Part shown: positions 1 to 8,629 of the stretch, one piece after another
Position numbering within the stretch: the first letter of the stretch is position 1
How the letters are laid out: each line of letters opens with the position of its first letter
Assembly: GCF_014873945.1 (NCBI RefSeq)
Contig: NZ_JADBEC010000001.1
Span: 620,001 to 684,000 of the forward strand
Direction of reading: 5' to 3'
Length of the DNA stretch: 64,000 nt
Source of the DNA: Rhizobium viscosum
GTDB lineage: Bacteria > Pseudomonadota > Alphaproteobacteria > Rhizobiales > Rhizobiaceae
The notes under the pieces: generated by a model
What the model saw: only the letters and a program-made list of their open reading frames with translations
What the model was told of the DNA's origin: nothing
Database searches by the model: none
Program-made: the position numbers and the translations under genes

Positions 1-150
1 CGCGTCAAGCTTGCCTTTGACAAGAGGGGCGAGGTTGGCGCCGCCCCGGCGGAGGTTTCGAGAGCTCCCGAACCGGCACCAGAGGAGGCGCAGGTCAGGG
101 TTTCGGCCCGCAAGAGGACACCGAAGGCGTCCCCGCAGACGCAGCCATAA
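1..150 (+). CDS. C-terminal tail of an unidentified protein (5' end outside window)
   Basis: An open frame enters from the left edge in frame 1 and ends at TAA 148-150, giving the last 49 residues. The tail begins RVKLAFDKRGEVG and then becomes a Pro/Ala/Glu- and Lys/Arg-rich, probably disordered, basic end. It stops two bases before the sodC stop on the other strand, so the two genes are convergent. I do not recognise the family; too little is present to assign a function. An open frame with no start in the window could also be chance, though codon use is typical of the region. Confidence 0.45.
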   Translation, partial: RVKLAFDKRGEVGAAPAEVSRAPEPAPEEAQVRVSARKRTPKASPQTQP

Positions 151-151
151 G

Positions 152-667
152 CTATTTGATCACCCCGCAGGCAATCCTGTCGCCGGCGCCGCCCGAAGGC
201 TGGGTTCGATAATCATCGGAATCGGCATGCACCATCAGCGCGCGGCCACGCACACCATCCTCCTTGCCGTCGAGCGAGATCATCGTGTCGAAGACCTGCA
301 CGCGCAGGATGCCGTCCTGACCGACATACTGGTTCGGCATATCGCCGGCATGCGGTCCCTTCGCCGCCAGGAAGCCATGCTCCGCCTTGGTCGGATTGAA
401 ATGACCGCCTGCCGATTCATGATGGGTCGCCGCATCGCAGCGGCCGGTTTCGTGGATGTGGAAGGCAACCCATTTATTGACGGGCAAGCCGGAGATTTCC
501 GCCTCGATGAAGACACCACCATTGGCCGCAGCGGTCAGCGTAGCACGGCCGGCCTCCTTGCCGTCAGGACCGATAAAATTTGCCGTCGCCGTCTGCTTGT
601 CCTGAGCAAAGCCTTGGGACCCCGCCGCAAGCAGCCCGAGGGCAGCGATGGTGCATATGATTTTCAT
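152..667 (-). CDS. sodC: Cu/Zn superoxide dismutase, periplasmic
   Basis: Dismutates superoxide to peroxide and oxygen in the periplasm. The 171-aa product starts with a Sec signal peptide (MKIICTIAALGLLAAGSQGFA). The metal ligand motifs of the Cu/Zn SOD family are visible in order: FHIHETG, GGHFNP, HAGDMP and, near the C-terminus, MVHADSDDY, plus the disulfide pair (Cys in GRCDA and in RIACGVIK). I chose the ATG at 667 because GGAAGG lies just upstream and the signal peptide starts there; a longer frame to 769 adds residues unlike any SOD. Convergent with the gene entering from the left edge. Confidence 0.95.
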   Translation of the reverse strand: MKIICTIAALGLLAAGSQGFAQDKQTATANFIGPDGKEAGRATLTAAANGGVFIEAEISGLPVNKWVAFHIHETGRCDAATHHESAGGHFNPTKAEHGFLAAKGPHAGDMPNQYVGQDGILRVQVFDTMISLDGKEDGVRGRALMVHADSDDYRTQPSGGAGDRIACGVIK

Positions 668-789
668 CGGGTTTCCTTCCGTTTCGGGGCTATGTCCCAA
701 CGCCTCACAAAGGAAGGTGTTCCTGACTGCACAAAAGGCAAGGAAAAGCCGGCCATGAGGCCGGCTCAACTGCCGGCAGCGACCAAAGC

Positions 790-1131
790 TCAGGCGGCGA
801 TACCGAGATCGAATTCGCCATAGGTGTTGCGATAGATCTGCATCGCCTGGTCATCGGCACCAGCGACAACCTGCTGCAGCGCATAGGGAACGGTCGTGCC
901 GGTTGCCGAGCCATTGTCGCCGTATTCCATCATGAGCGCGACGAGGCTGCTCGGATATTTCGGCTGCGTATTGTCAGCATCACCCTCTTGGAGAAACTCT
1001 CTGATGATGCCGGGCTTTTGATCTGCCGCGCGTTCCGTGCGGCTCAACACGCCGTCACCATTGGTATCAAGCCGTGAGAGCGTTGCCAAATATGCATAAG
1101 AGATGTCTGAAACTGATGAAAGAACAGTCAT
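790..1131 (-). CDS. Small EF-hand calcium-binding-type protein
   Basis: A 113-aa protein with one textbook EF-hand loop at about residues 22-33 (DTNGDGVLSRTE): Asp at positions 1 and 5, Asn at 3, Gly at 6 and Glu at 12, which is the full Ca2+ ligand set. A second, degenerate acidic stretch (EGDADNTQP, about residues 49-57) may be the decayed partner of a pair. No signal peptide or membrane segment is evident, so it is probably cytoplasmic. It is monocistronic, diverging from the c-di-GMP gene. The binding role follows from the loop; the biological role is unknown. Confidence 0.75.
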   Translation of the reverse strand: MTVLSSVSDISYAYLATLSRLDTNGDGVLSRTERAADQKPGIIREFLQEGDADNTQPKYPSSLVALMMEYGDNGSATGTTVPYALQQVVAGADDQAMQIYRNTYGEFDLGIAA

Positions 1132-1599
1132 ACAAACCTCCGTTCACCGCTTCTTCCGGTGAGAGTCTGTACGCAATACACGGGTGGAAAATATCAAAGA
1201 CTGGATTTTTGACTAAACTGATTTGCGGCTTCGGTCAATAAGCTGTTAACTCCCGATTAACCATAGTTGACAAAGTGTAACGACCCATTTCCGCCGTGCT
1301 TTCCGGCTGCCTCGGGAAACCAGGTTTCCTCGGTATTTCAGTAGTTTGCGAGATACAAACAAATTGCCGGCTAGCGATAAAGCGCCGCCCGGTTGCAACC
1401 GATTATTAATCGGGGCGGTAGAAGATGCGCTTGCGAGTTGCTGGAAATGGCCACTTGCTGCTTACAAAAAGTGATTCTTGCATTCATTTTAGAAAGGTCT
1501 TTTTTATGCCCGGCGCGATATGGCACCTTTGCCAATCGAAGACGCCTTCGCCTTTTGCCATGCTTCCATCGCAACCGTCCCATGAGGGGACTCGTGCGC
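1132..1599. promoter_or_regulatory. Divergent intergenic region with two palindromes
   Basis: 468 bp between the EF-hand gene and the GGDEF-EAL gene. It is relatively AT-rich and holds two perfect inverted repeats: GGAAACC-A-GGTTTCC at 1315-1329 and CCGATTA-T-TAATCGG at 1399-1413. The second sits inside a wider CCGCCC...GGGGCGG frame (1385-1418). Either could be a regulator site; neither has a T-run that would make it a terminator. No convincing small gene was seen; a plus-strand frame running through 1393-1599 is an open N-terminal extension of the next gene. Confidence 0.45.
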
Positions 1600-3504
1600 A
1601 TGAAAGCTGAGACGCTTTTCTGGCAACAGTGCACGCAGGCCGTCGATGAGGACGGATCGATCGATGCAGAGCATCTGATGGAGCTCGTCATCGCGACCTA
1701 TCGCAGCCATGAAAGCGAATATAATGAAATCGAGCGCAGCGCCGAGACGCTGCTTATCGAAAACCGGGAACTGCGAAAGACGATCGGTTCCACCACGCAG
1801 GCCCTTGCAGAACAGCGCCAGCTCTTCGAAATCGTCCTGAACAACCTGCCGCTCGGCCTCAGCGTGTTCGATGCGGACCAGCGGTTGACCCTCTCCAACC
1901 TGCGCTTCCGCCAGCTCTTCGGCTTTAGCGACGGAGATGTCACACCCGGCACGGCAATTGCCCACCTGATGCACAAGACGCGCGGTACCGAGCAGAGCGG
2001 TGCCAGGACACGCAGCAGGAAGGAAGGCCAGGAAGCCTCCTCGAAGGCGGGGCGCATCCGCCGGCGCGAATGGCTGATGGATGACGGCCGCATCATCCAG
2101 AGCGTCGTCACCATCCTTGCCGACGGCAGCAATATCGCCATTCATGCCGACATTACCGAAGACCGCAAGGCCGCCGAGCGCATTACCTATCTCGCCCATC
2201 ACGATCCGCTGACCGGCCTGCCGAACCGCATTCGCTTCCGCGAGCAGCTCGATGCGGCCCTTGCCGAGCGCAAGGAAGACGAACAGATCGCGCTCGTGCA
2301 TCTCAATCTTGACGGGTTCAAGTCGATCAACAATACGCTGGGTGTTTCAGCCGGCGACAAGATCCTCCAGCAGGTCGCAGAGCGCATCCGCGCCTCGGCC
2401 GGCTCGGAAAACATTCTTGCCCGTCTCGGCTCGGACGAATTCGCAATCCTGCAGACGCGCCGCCAGCAGCCGTGGAACATCACGGCACTTGCCGATCAGA
2501 TCCGCCGAGAGCTCAGCGAACCCTTCTTCCGTGGCGACAAGCAGGTGGAGCTCAGCGTTTCCATGGGCATTTCGATCGCCCCTGACGATGCAGTCGAGAC
2601 CGACAAGCTGCTGCGCAATGCGGCGGTCGCTCTTTCCCATGCCAAGGCGGACGGGCGCCGGCACGAGCGCTTCTTCACCGTCGAGATGGACGAGAAGATG
2701 CAGGCTCGCCATGCACTGGAGGCCGATCTGCGCGCTGCCGTGCAGAACGAGGAATTCGAGCTTCACTACCAGCCGCTTTACGACCTCGCGCAGCATCGCA
2801 TCTGCGGCTTCGAGGCGCTGATCCGCTGGAATCATCCGGTGCGTGGGCGAGTCTCGCCGATGGAATTCATTCCGCTTGCCGAAGAGGTCGGCCTTGTCGT
2901 CGATATCGGCCGCTGGGTTTTGCGCCAGGCCTGCAACGATGCAGCGCAATGGCCCGAAGATATCAAGATCGCCGTCAATGTCTCGGCCATCCAGTTCTCG
3001 AGCAGCGACCTGCCGAAGGATGTCGGTGAGGCGCTTGCGGGAGCAGAACTTTCGCCTTCGCGTCTCGAACTGGAGATCACTGAAAGCGTGCTGATGGAAA
3101 ATCGCGACGAGGCATTACCGATCCTGCATGCACTCAAGGAGCGCGGCATCCGCATTTCCATGGACGATTTCGGAACCGGCTATTCGTCGCTGAGCTATCT
3201 CTCGAGCTTCCCCTTCGACAAGATCAAGATCGACAAGTCCTTCGTGAACGACATCGTCGCGAACAAGGAAGCGCATGCGATCATGCGTGCGATCATTCTA
3301 CTTGGCGATGCGCTCGGCATGCGCGTGACCGTGGAGGGCGTGGAAACCGCAGAGCAGATGGCACTGCTCGAACGTGAGGCATGCGGTGAGATCCAGGGCT
3401 ATTATATCAGCCCCCCAAAACCCTTCGGTGACGTCGCCCTCATGCTTTGCATGCCACCGAAAAAGAATGACAGCGTTGCGCCATTCGCCAAACTCCGGCG
3501 CTGA
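1600..3504 (+). CDS. PAS-GGDEF-EAL cyclic-di-GMP protein, probable phosphodiesterase
   Basis: 634-aa soluble signalling protein. After an N-terminal helical segment comes a PAS-like domain (about 80-190; LNNLPLGLSVFDADQ), then a GGDEF domain (about 195-360) and an EAL domain (about 375-625). The GGDEF signature reads GSDEF (277-281), one residue off consensus, so cyclase activity is doubtful. The EAL domain looks complete: EAL at 405-407, DDFGTGYSS from 522, and VEGVET near the end, predicting hydrolysis of c-di-GMP with the GGDEF part perhaps binding GTP. ATG 1600 has GAGGGG about 12 bases upstream; ATG 1582 has no ribosome site. No membrane helices, so the PAS domain would sense a cytoplasmic cue. 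Confidence 0.9.
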   Translation: MKAETLFWQQCTQAVDEDGSIDAEHLMELVIATYRSHESEYNEIERSAETLLIENRELRKTIGSTTQALAEQRQLFEIVLNNLPLGLSVFDADQRLTLSNLRFRQLFGFSDGDVTPGTAIAHLMHKTRGTEQSGARTRSRKEGQEASSKAGRIRRREWLMDDGRIIQSVVTILADGSNIAIHADITEDRKAAERITYLAHHDPLTGLPNRIRFREQLDAALAERKEDEQIALVHLNLDGFKSINNTLGVSAGDKILQQVAERIRASAGSENILARLGSDEFAILQTRRQQPWNITALADQIRRELSEPFFRGDKQVELSVSMGISIAPDDAVETDKLLRNAAVALSHAKADGRRHERFFTVEMDEKMQARHALEADLRAAVQNEEFELHYQPLYDLAQHRICGFEALIRWNHPVRGRVSPMEFIPLAEEVGLVVDIGRWVLRQACNDAAQWPEDIKIAVNVSAIQFSSSDLPKDVGEALAGAELSPSRLELEITESVLMENRDEALPILHALKERGIRISMDDFGTGYSSLSYLSSFPFDKIKIDKSFVNDIVANKEAHAIMRAIILLGDALGMRVTVEGVETAEQMALLEREACGEIQGYYISPPKPFGDVALMLCMPPKKNDSVAPFAKLRR

Positions 3505-3574
3505 TCTCGGCACGTTGCGACTCACCGACCAAGCCGTTATCGCTGGGATACGAACCCTTTGAAAACCGGTGACG

Positions 3575-4222
3575 ATGATGTTCAAGGCCGAAGCCTTCTC
3601 TCCCCACGAGTCTCTGGCTGCGGAGCTTATTCCACATGCGACCGAGGGTGACGACGGGTCTCACGACCTCGCCCATATCCTGCGTGTCTTCCGTAGTGCC
3701 ATGCGCATCCACGCCGCGGAAGGCGGCAAGGCCCACGTGCTGGCCGCGGCCGTGCTGCTGCATGATTGCGTCGCCGTCGAGAAGAATTCGCCGCTGCGCG
3801 CCCAGGCATCGGCGCTCGCTGCCGAGAAGGCTTCGCGGATATTGAGAGAGCTTGGATGGGGCGATGAGGATATCGCAGATGTCGCCCATGCGGTGACCGC
3901 GCACAGCTTTTCGGCGAACGTGCCACCAGAAACGCTGGAGGCGAAAATCCTGCAGGATGCTGACCGGCTGGATGCCATCGGCATGGTGGGCGTGGCGCGC
4001 TGCTTCTATATAGCAGCGCGGCTCGGATCGGGCCTCTACGATCCTTTCGATCCTGCCGCCGAGGATCGGCCGCTCGATGACAAGCGTTATGCGATTGACC
4101 ATTTCCAGACGAAGCTGTTCAAACTGGCGGATGGTTTCCAGACCCGGACCGGCCGCGAACTGGCAACCGCCCGCGACAAGAGCCTGCGCGACTTCCTCGC
4201 GGCATTTATGGACGAAATCTAG
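3575..4222 (+). CDS. HD-domain phosphohydrolase (YedJ-like)
   Basis: About 215 aa, HD superfamily. Metal ligands are visible as HDLAHILRV (first His), LLHDC (the His-Asp doublet) and LQDADRLDAIG (distal Asp). This arrangement is that of the YedJ/YpgQ family, metal-dependent hydrolases acting on nucleotide-type phosphates; the substrate cannot be read from sequence. A GTG at 3569 is also in frame, and ATGs at 3575 and 3578 are equally possible starts since no strong ribosome site distinguishes them. It is followed 6 bases later by the MOSC gene, so the two are probably cotranscribed. Confidence 0.85.
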   Translation: MMFKAEAFSPHESLAAELIPHATEGDDGSHDLAHILRVFRSAMRIHAAEGGKAHVLAAAVLLHDCVAVEKNSPLRAQASALAAEKASRILRELGWGDEDIADVAHAVTAHSFSANVPPETLEAKILQDADRLDAIGMVGVARCFYIAARLGSGLYDPFDPAAEDRPLDDKRYAIDHFQTKLFKLADGFQTRTGRELATARDKSLRDFLAAFMDEI

Positions 4223-4228
4223 GAGCCT

Positions 4229-5089
4229 ATGATGCGTGTCAGCGATCTCTTCATCTATCCGCTCAAGAGTGCCCGCGGCATCGCCCTGCCCTCTACCGAG
4301 ATCGATGCCTATGGCCTGCCCGGCGACCGGCGCGCCATGGTGACGGACGCGGACGGACATTTTATCACGCAACGCGAGCTCCAAGCCCTTGCCCGCATCG
4401 ACGTACGGCCCGAAGCCGGCGCCTTCCGGCTGCTGATGCAGGGCAAAGCAGACATCGCCGTGCCGCCACCGCATCCGGACCGGCGGCTCGATGTCACGGT
4501 CTGGAAATCGGTCGTCAGCGCTGCCGTTGCCGACGATGAGAGCAACGGCAGACTTTCGGAATGGCTCGGCCGCGAGGTGAAGCTCGTCTTCTTTGACGGT
4601 GCTGCCAGACGAACGGCCAATGCCGAATGGGCGGGCGAAGGCACGCCAGTGACATTTTCTGACGGCTACCAGATCCTGGTGACCACGACGGGATCGCTGA
4701 AGGCGCTCAATGCCGATCTCTCGACCCATGCCGAAGGCGACGTCGGGATGGAGCGCTTCCGGCCGAATATCGTCATAGACACGGACGAGGCCTGGGCGGA
4801 GGACCGCTGGGCTGCGATCGAGATCGCCGGCATTCGCTTTGACCTCGTCAAGCCCTGCGCCCGCTGCATCATGACGACGCAGGACCAATTGACGGGTTCG
4901 CGCGAGGTGGCAAACCCCATGCCTGCCATGGGCCGCATCCGCATGTCGGGTGATCGGCGTGTTCCCGGCCCGCTTTTCGGCTGGAACGTGACCCCGCGCG
5001 GCACCGGCAGGGTCACGATCGGAGATGAGGTGAAGATCATCGAAGCACGGCCGGAAGGCTGGGCCTTCAAGGTTCGCGCCCGAGCCTAA
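4229..5089 (+). CDS. MOSC-domain protein (YcbX/mARC-like molybdenum cofactor enzyme)
   Basis: 286 aa with the N-terminal MOSC beta-barrel domain (LFIYPLKSARGI, GLPGDRRAMVTD) followed by the MOSC catalytic domain. The conserved Cys expected to bind the molybdenum cofactor lies in KPCARCIMTTQD at about residues 210-221. Related proteins (E. coli YcbX, mitochondrial mARC) reduce N-hydroxylated compounds; that role is family knowledge, not visible here. No ferredoxin domain is attached, unlike YcbX, so an external electron donor is needed. Follows the HD hydrolase by 6 bases and is convergent with the aldo/keto reductase 4 bases away. Confidence 0.88.
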   Translation: MMRVSDLFIYPLKSARGIALPSTEIDAYGLPGDRRAMVTDADGHFITQRELQALARIDVRPEAGAFRLLMQGKADIAVPPPHPDRRLDVTVWKSVVSAAVADDESNGRLSEWLGREVKLVFFDGAARRTANAEWAGEGTPVTFSDGYQILVTTTGSLKALNADLSTHAEGDVGMERFRPNIVIDTDEAWAEDRWAAIEIAGIRFDLVKPCARCIMTTQDQLTGSREVANPMPAMGRIRMSGDRRVPGPLFGWNVTPRGTGRVTIGDEVKIIEARPEGWAFKVRARA

Positions 5090-5093
5090 AACC

Positions 5094-6089
5094 TCAGACG
5101 CGGGCCAGCGCCGCGTCGATCTCCGCCATCACATCTGCCGGCAACGGACCCTTTTCCAGTGCGCCGGCATTTTCTTCGACCTGGGCCACCGTCCGAAAAC
5201 CGGGAATGGGCAAGGTGCGCGGCGAGCGCGCCCAGAGCCAGGCGAGCGCGCCCTGCGTCAGCGTGCGCCCATCGGATGTGAGCAGGCTGCGTACGGCATC
5301 GAGCCTTGCTGCAAATTCCGGCGCGATACGGCCATCCTTGAAATAAACCATCCATTCGAGTGCCGCACCGCGCACGTCCTTGGCGCCTACGGCCTTGTCC
5401 GGCGTGAACTTGCCTGTCAGCAGACCCATGGCAAGCGGACCGCGATTAATGGAGATGAGACCGTTCTTCTCGACGACATCGATCATCTGGGGCACGGGCT
5501 CGAAGACGTTCATCGTATGCTGGATCGATACGAAGCCCGGCCGACCGGCATGGCGGGCGGCACGATCAGGGAAATCTGTGCTCCAGCCGAAGGCATCGAT
5601 CTTGCCCTCCGCCCGCAGGGCCTGCAGCGTATCGAAGACCTCGTCGGACTGCTCCAGCGGAAAATCATTGATGTGGAATTGCAGGAGATCGAGGCGCTCC
5701 CGCTTCAGCCGGCGCAGCGAGGTCTCGACGGACTGGCGGATGAAGGCCGGATCGGCAAAGGCGCCGGTCGCCTGTTTGGTCTCCGGATTGGTGGCAAAAC
5801 CGAACTTGGTGGCGATGACGATATCGGCGCGATTGCCGATTGCCTGTCCCAGAACCTCTTCCGAGTGACCGGCACCGTAATTCGAGGCCGTATCGAAAAA
5901 GCGAATGCCAAGGTCGATCGCGCGGTTGATCGCGGCGATGGATTCATTATCGTCCACCTCGCCCCAGCCGAGCGGCGTATCACCCGCAAAGAACGGACCG
6001 CCAATCGCCCAGCAGCCCATGCCGAAGCGGGGAACCTCCTGCCCATTCCAGAGCGTGATGGTGGTCGATGTATCGGGCTTGGTCAGCAT
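5094..6089 (-). CDS. Aldo/keto reductase
   Basis: 331-aa TIM-barrel NAD(P)H-dependent oxidoreductase. The catalytic tetrad can be followed: Asp in RFFDTASNYG, Tyr in the same motif, Lys in VIATKFGF and His in LLQFHINDF. The sequence groups with the Tas/YajO-like subfamily of general aldo/keto reductases; the substrate is not predictable. Ends just upstream of the recO end region, 99 bases separating its start from recO's stop, so cotranscription with recO is possible but not required. Confidence 0.9.
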   Translation of the reverse strand: MLTKPDTSTTITLWNGQEVPRFGMGCWAIGGPFFAGDTPLGWGEVDDNESIAAINRAIDLGIRFFDTASNYGAGHSEEVLGQAIGNRADIVIATKFGFATNPETKQATGAFADPAFIRQSVETSLRRLKRERLDLLQFHINDFPLEQSDEVFDTLQALRAEGKIDAFGWSTDFPDRAARHAGRPGFVSIQHTMNVFEPVPQMIDVVEKNGLISINRGPLAMGLLTGKFTPDKAVGAKDVRGAALEWMVYFKDGRIAPEFAARLDAVRSLLTSDGRTLTQGALAWLWARSPRTLPIPGFRTVAQVEENAGALEKGPLPADVMAEIDAALARV

Positions 6090-6188
6090 GGCTTCCTCCT
6101 TGAGCGTGCAGTCGAAGGAGAGATAGGGGTGTGACTAACGGCGGTAAACCGCCAAAACTGAAAGATGTTTTGCAGGAATGAAAAGCGG

Positions 6189-6959
6189 TCAGGCGGAAAG
6201 TTCATTCGGCCGCAAAAGCGTCTTGGCAGCCGGGTTGAGCGCCTTGAGCGCCGCCTGAACGAAGCCCTCACGCGCTGCCGAAGCTTCCAGACCACGCGGT
6301 TCATAGACATGACGATGCAGAAAGAATCCAGTCAGACGGAATGCTGCCGTCAGGCTTTCGAAATCGGCCGCCTGGTTTTCCTGCGCACTCAGGAACGCCG
6401 GCAAAAGCAGCATCTTGTCGGCCCAGGGCTCTCCGGCGCCGCGACTCACGGCGCGGCCGGATTTCGGCGAGACATAGGCGAGATCGGCGCGGGTCCCAGT
6501 CGCGGCACATTCCGAGAGGTCAAGCCCGAAGCCGAGGTCGTTCAGCACCGCAAGCTCGAAGCGTACGAAAAGCTCACCGGCATCGGTGGGATTGTGGAGA
6601 TGATCGAGGATGACTTCCAAAGCCTCGAAGAGATGCGGATGCGGATCGCGCTCCGGCAGCAGGCGCAGCAGCGCGCCCATGGCCTGCACGCCGTAAACGG
6701 CGGTCGCCGTCTCCATCAGCCGTGCGGCGCGCAGCTTTACCGGTTCGAGGCGGAATTCACCGAGATGTTCATCCAGCCGGGCACGCCAGGTGACTTCCAC
6801 CTCATTGCCGGGCTGCAGCACCGGCTGCATGGTGCGCGAACGGCCGGAGCGAACGAGACCGAGATGACGGCCGCGTTCACGCGTCATCACCTCGGCGATG
6901 ACGCTCGTCTCGCCGTGGCGCTTGACGCCAAGAATGATCGCCTGGTCCTGCCATTGCAT
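6189..6959 (-). CDS. recO: DNA repair protein RecO
   Basis: 256 aa, full family length. RecO loads RecA on SSB-coated single-stranded DNA in the RecF pathway and anneals DNA. The N-terminal OB-fold is recognisable ([19 protein letters not shown], then [11 protein letters not shown]), followed by the helical C-terminal domain ([14 protein letters not shown]). In many proteobacteria recO follows era directly; here about 1.7 kb with a receiver domain and a Crp/Fnr gene separates them on the same strand. The ATG at 6959 is the only good start. Confidence 0.95.
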   Translation of the reverse strand: MQWQDQAIILGVKRHGETSVIAEVMTRERGRHLGLVRSGRSRTMQPVLQPGNEVEVTWRARLDEHLGEFRLEPVKLRAARLMETATAVYGVQAMGALLRLLPERDPHPHLFEALEVILDHLHNPTDAGELFVRFELAVLNDLGFGLDLSECAATGTRADLAYVSPKSGRAVSRGAGEPWADKMLLLPAFLSAQENQAADFESLTAAFRLTGFFLHRHVYEPRGLEASAAREGFVQAALKALNPAAKTLLRPNELSA

Positions 6960-7013
6960 CGGAAAACCGTCCTTCAGCCTGCCGATTCATTTTAGAGCAA
7001 GGCTAGGGCTCTG

Positions 7014-7382
7014 TCATTCGGCCGGTGTAGGGAAAAGCTTCTGGAGGAAGTCGCGCATCGCATTCTCGTCGAAAGGCTTGACGAGAAGAGGCACATCCTG
7101 AAGGTCGGTCGGGAAATCCTGCGTGTCGGAATAGCCGCTGACGAAGCCGAACGGAATATTGGCGAGCGACAGATCACGCGCGAAATCGAAGCTCATTGCC
7201 TCTCCGAGATTCACGTCGAGAAGCGCGAAATCGTAATCTGCGACCTGAATTGCGTCCCTGGCCTGATCGAGGCTATTGGCAATATCGATGGTATCAGCAC
7301 CAACGAGACGCAGGATATCCTCCGCCTCCATGGCGATGATCAGACTGTCTTCCAGGACCAGAACACGGGTTCTTGCGTTCAT
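7014..7382 (-). CDS. Single-domain response regulator (receiver)
   Basis: 122 aa consisting only of a CheY-like receiver domain: acidic pocket in VLVLEDSLII, phospho-acceptor Asp in DFALLDVNLG and Lys in PLLVKPFDENA. There is no output domain, so it must act by protein contact or as a phosphate relay or sink; similar lone receivers in rhizobia work with HWE/PhyR-type systems, but nothing next to it shows a partner kinase. ATG 7382 has GAGGGG about 10 bases upstream; the frame stays open much further upstream but without receiver homology. It ends 54 bases before the recO start and is probably cotranscribed with recO. Confidence 0.85.
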   Translation of the reverse strand: MNARTRVLVLEDSLIIAMEAEDILRLVGADTIDIANSLDQARDAIQVADYDFALLDVNLGEAMSFDFARDLSLANIPFGFVSGYSDTQDFPTDLQDVPLLVKPFDENAMRDFLQKLFPTPAE

Positions 7383-7628
7383 GATCTCCATGCCCCTCGT
7401 GAAGCGCAAACATTGCAGCGCTTCGGCCTTTTTGCAAACATCATTCCGTCGGTGCCCCGCCTGGACCTTTGACGGTGGTTGCCCACCATAATTGAATAGC
7501 CACATTTTCGTCTCCGGTCGATAAAAACGAAAGTCGGAGGAAAGATGACACGACTCTATTTTCCCTGACGCCAATTTGCATTTAAAAAAGACATCAAGGC
7601 TGACCAATTCGACAAGGAGAGATTCTGC

Positions 7629-7730
7629 AGCGGGTTGCGATCTCTCAGATCCGCTTCCCACGCTTTACGTCGTTGTCTACGCATGTCGTTGTCGCAAAAC
7701 CGCTGCACAGCTTTGCGCGACATGCTTTAG
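7629..7730 (+). repeat. Intergenic repeat family A, copy 1
   Basis: About 100 bp matching the copies at 8630-8720 and 16433-16522 in the same orientation. Shared blocks are a CGATCT...AGATTCGCTT-like segment, then GCAAAACCGCTGCAC and GCGCGACATGCTTTA. In this copy GCATGTCG and CGACATGC form the arms of a cruciform with CGCAAA/TTTGCG inside. The right edge covers the stop codon of the Crp/Fnr gene. Resembles the mosaic palindromic intergenic elements described in rhizobia. Confidence 0.75.
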
Positions 7731-8479
7731 ATGAAAGGGCGCTTTCCTTCGCGCAACCCTTCCCAGCCGGCCACCTGCATCAGCCCCTCCCCGTCCAGCA
7801 CGTCGCAGCCGCGATCCTGCCAACGGATCAGGTTCCGTCCTGCAAGCTTTTTCAGCGTCTTGTTGGTGTGAACGATCGAAAGACCAAGTGTGTCGGCGAT
7901 ATGCTGCTGCGTGATCGGGATGACATTGCGGCCGTTGAAAAGGCTGAGTTTCCTTGCGCGTTCAAACAGGAAGGCGATGAGATAGGCGGCTCTTTCGAGC
8001 GCCGTACGACGGCCGATGCTCAACAGGTGTTCGTCGAGAATGCGCTCCTCCTGCGCCGCGATCCAGGTAATATCGAAGGCAAGCGAAGGGTGCTTGTTAT
8101 AAAGGGACATCAGCTTGTCCCGTTCGAAGACGCAGAGCGTTACCGGCGACAGGGCCTCCACCGAATGCTGCATCTCGCCCATGATCGTGCCCTGCAGGCC
8201 GATCAGATCGCCCGGCATGATGTAGTTCAGGATCTGCCGGCGACCATCCTCCAGCATCTTGTAGCGGAAACCCCAGCCTGAGAGCACTGTAAAGAGATGG
8301 GCGCTGTGGGCACCTTCGACCAGGATGGTCGCACCGGCATCGACGGCCAGTTCGCCCCTTTTGAATTTCGACACGAATTCCAGCTCGTCGCTGCTGAATT
8401 CCCGGAAATGCGGCAATGGCCGCAACGGACACTGCTCGCAGGGCGTCTTGAAGGAATGGGTGGGTTTTGCCGTCGCCAT
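7727..8479 (-). CDS. Crp/Fnr-family transcription regulator
   Basis: 250 aa: N-terminal cyclic-nucleotide-type beta-roll (ILVEGAHSAHLFTVLSGW, MPGDLIGLQG) and C-terminal winged helix with the recognition region ITQQHIADTLGLSIVHTNKT. An N-terminal CEQC pair is present but not the four-cysteine arrangement of oxygen-sensing FNR, so an Fe-S cluster is doubtful; the signal is unknown. ATG 8479 has AGGAC close upstream; an in-frame TTG at 8497 is less likely. The gene stands alone between two copies of repeat family A, between era and recO. Confidence 0.9.
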   Translation of the reverse strand: MATAKPTHSFKTPCEQCPLRPLPHFREFSSDELEFVSKFKRGELAVDAGATILVEGAHSAHLFTVLSGWGFRYKMLEDGRRQILNYIMPGDLIGLQGTIMGEMQHSVEALSPVTLCVFERDKLMSLYNKHPSLAFDITWIAAQEERILDEHLLSIGRRTALERAAYLIAFLFERARKLSLFNGRNVIPITQQHIADTLGLSIVHTNKTLKKLAGRNLIRWQDRGCDVLDGEGLMQVAGWEGLREGKRPFI

Positions 8480-8554
8480 CTTGTCCTGCTGTCGCAAAAA
8501 CCGGCGCTGCAGGGTGCAGCGCCGTTCTCAGATCAATGCGCAGGCAGGCCGATT

Positions 8555-8568
8555 TGTTCCTTGGAACA
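8555..8568. promoter_or_regulatory. Palindrome upstream of the Crp/Fnr gene
   Basis: TGTTCC-TT-GGAACA, six-base perfect arms, 76 bases upstream of the Crp/Fnr start codon. Position and two-fold symmetry suit an operator, possibly autoregulatory, but it does not match the usual TTGAT-N4-ATCAA Fnr/FixK box. Inference only. Confidence 0.3.
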
Positions 8569-8581
8569 GACAGCGATTTTT

Positions 8582-8610
8582 ATAAAAAAACAAAGGGCTG
8601 AGCACCCCTT
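8582..8610 (-). terminator. Rho-independent terminator after era
   Basis: On the minus strand AAGGG...CCCTT forms a five-pair stem closed by a short loop and is followed by TGTTTTTTTAT. It lies about 110 bases past the era stop, beyond repeat copy 2, and would end the lepB-rnc-era transcript before the Crp/Fnr gene. Confidence 0.5.
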
Positions 8611-8629
8611 GTCAATTTTCTTGTCAAAC

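Noticed and set aside
1504..2301. 265-codon open frame on the minus strand inside the GGDEF-EAL gene
   Set aside because: Wholly antisense to a recognisable protein, no ribosome site and no family features; a by-product of high-GC codon bias.
3440..4888. 482-codon minus-strand frame across the HD hydrolase and MOSC genes
   Set aside because: Overlaps two genes with clear catalytic motifs; the translation shows no known domain.
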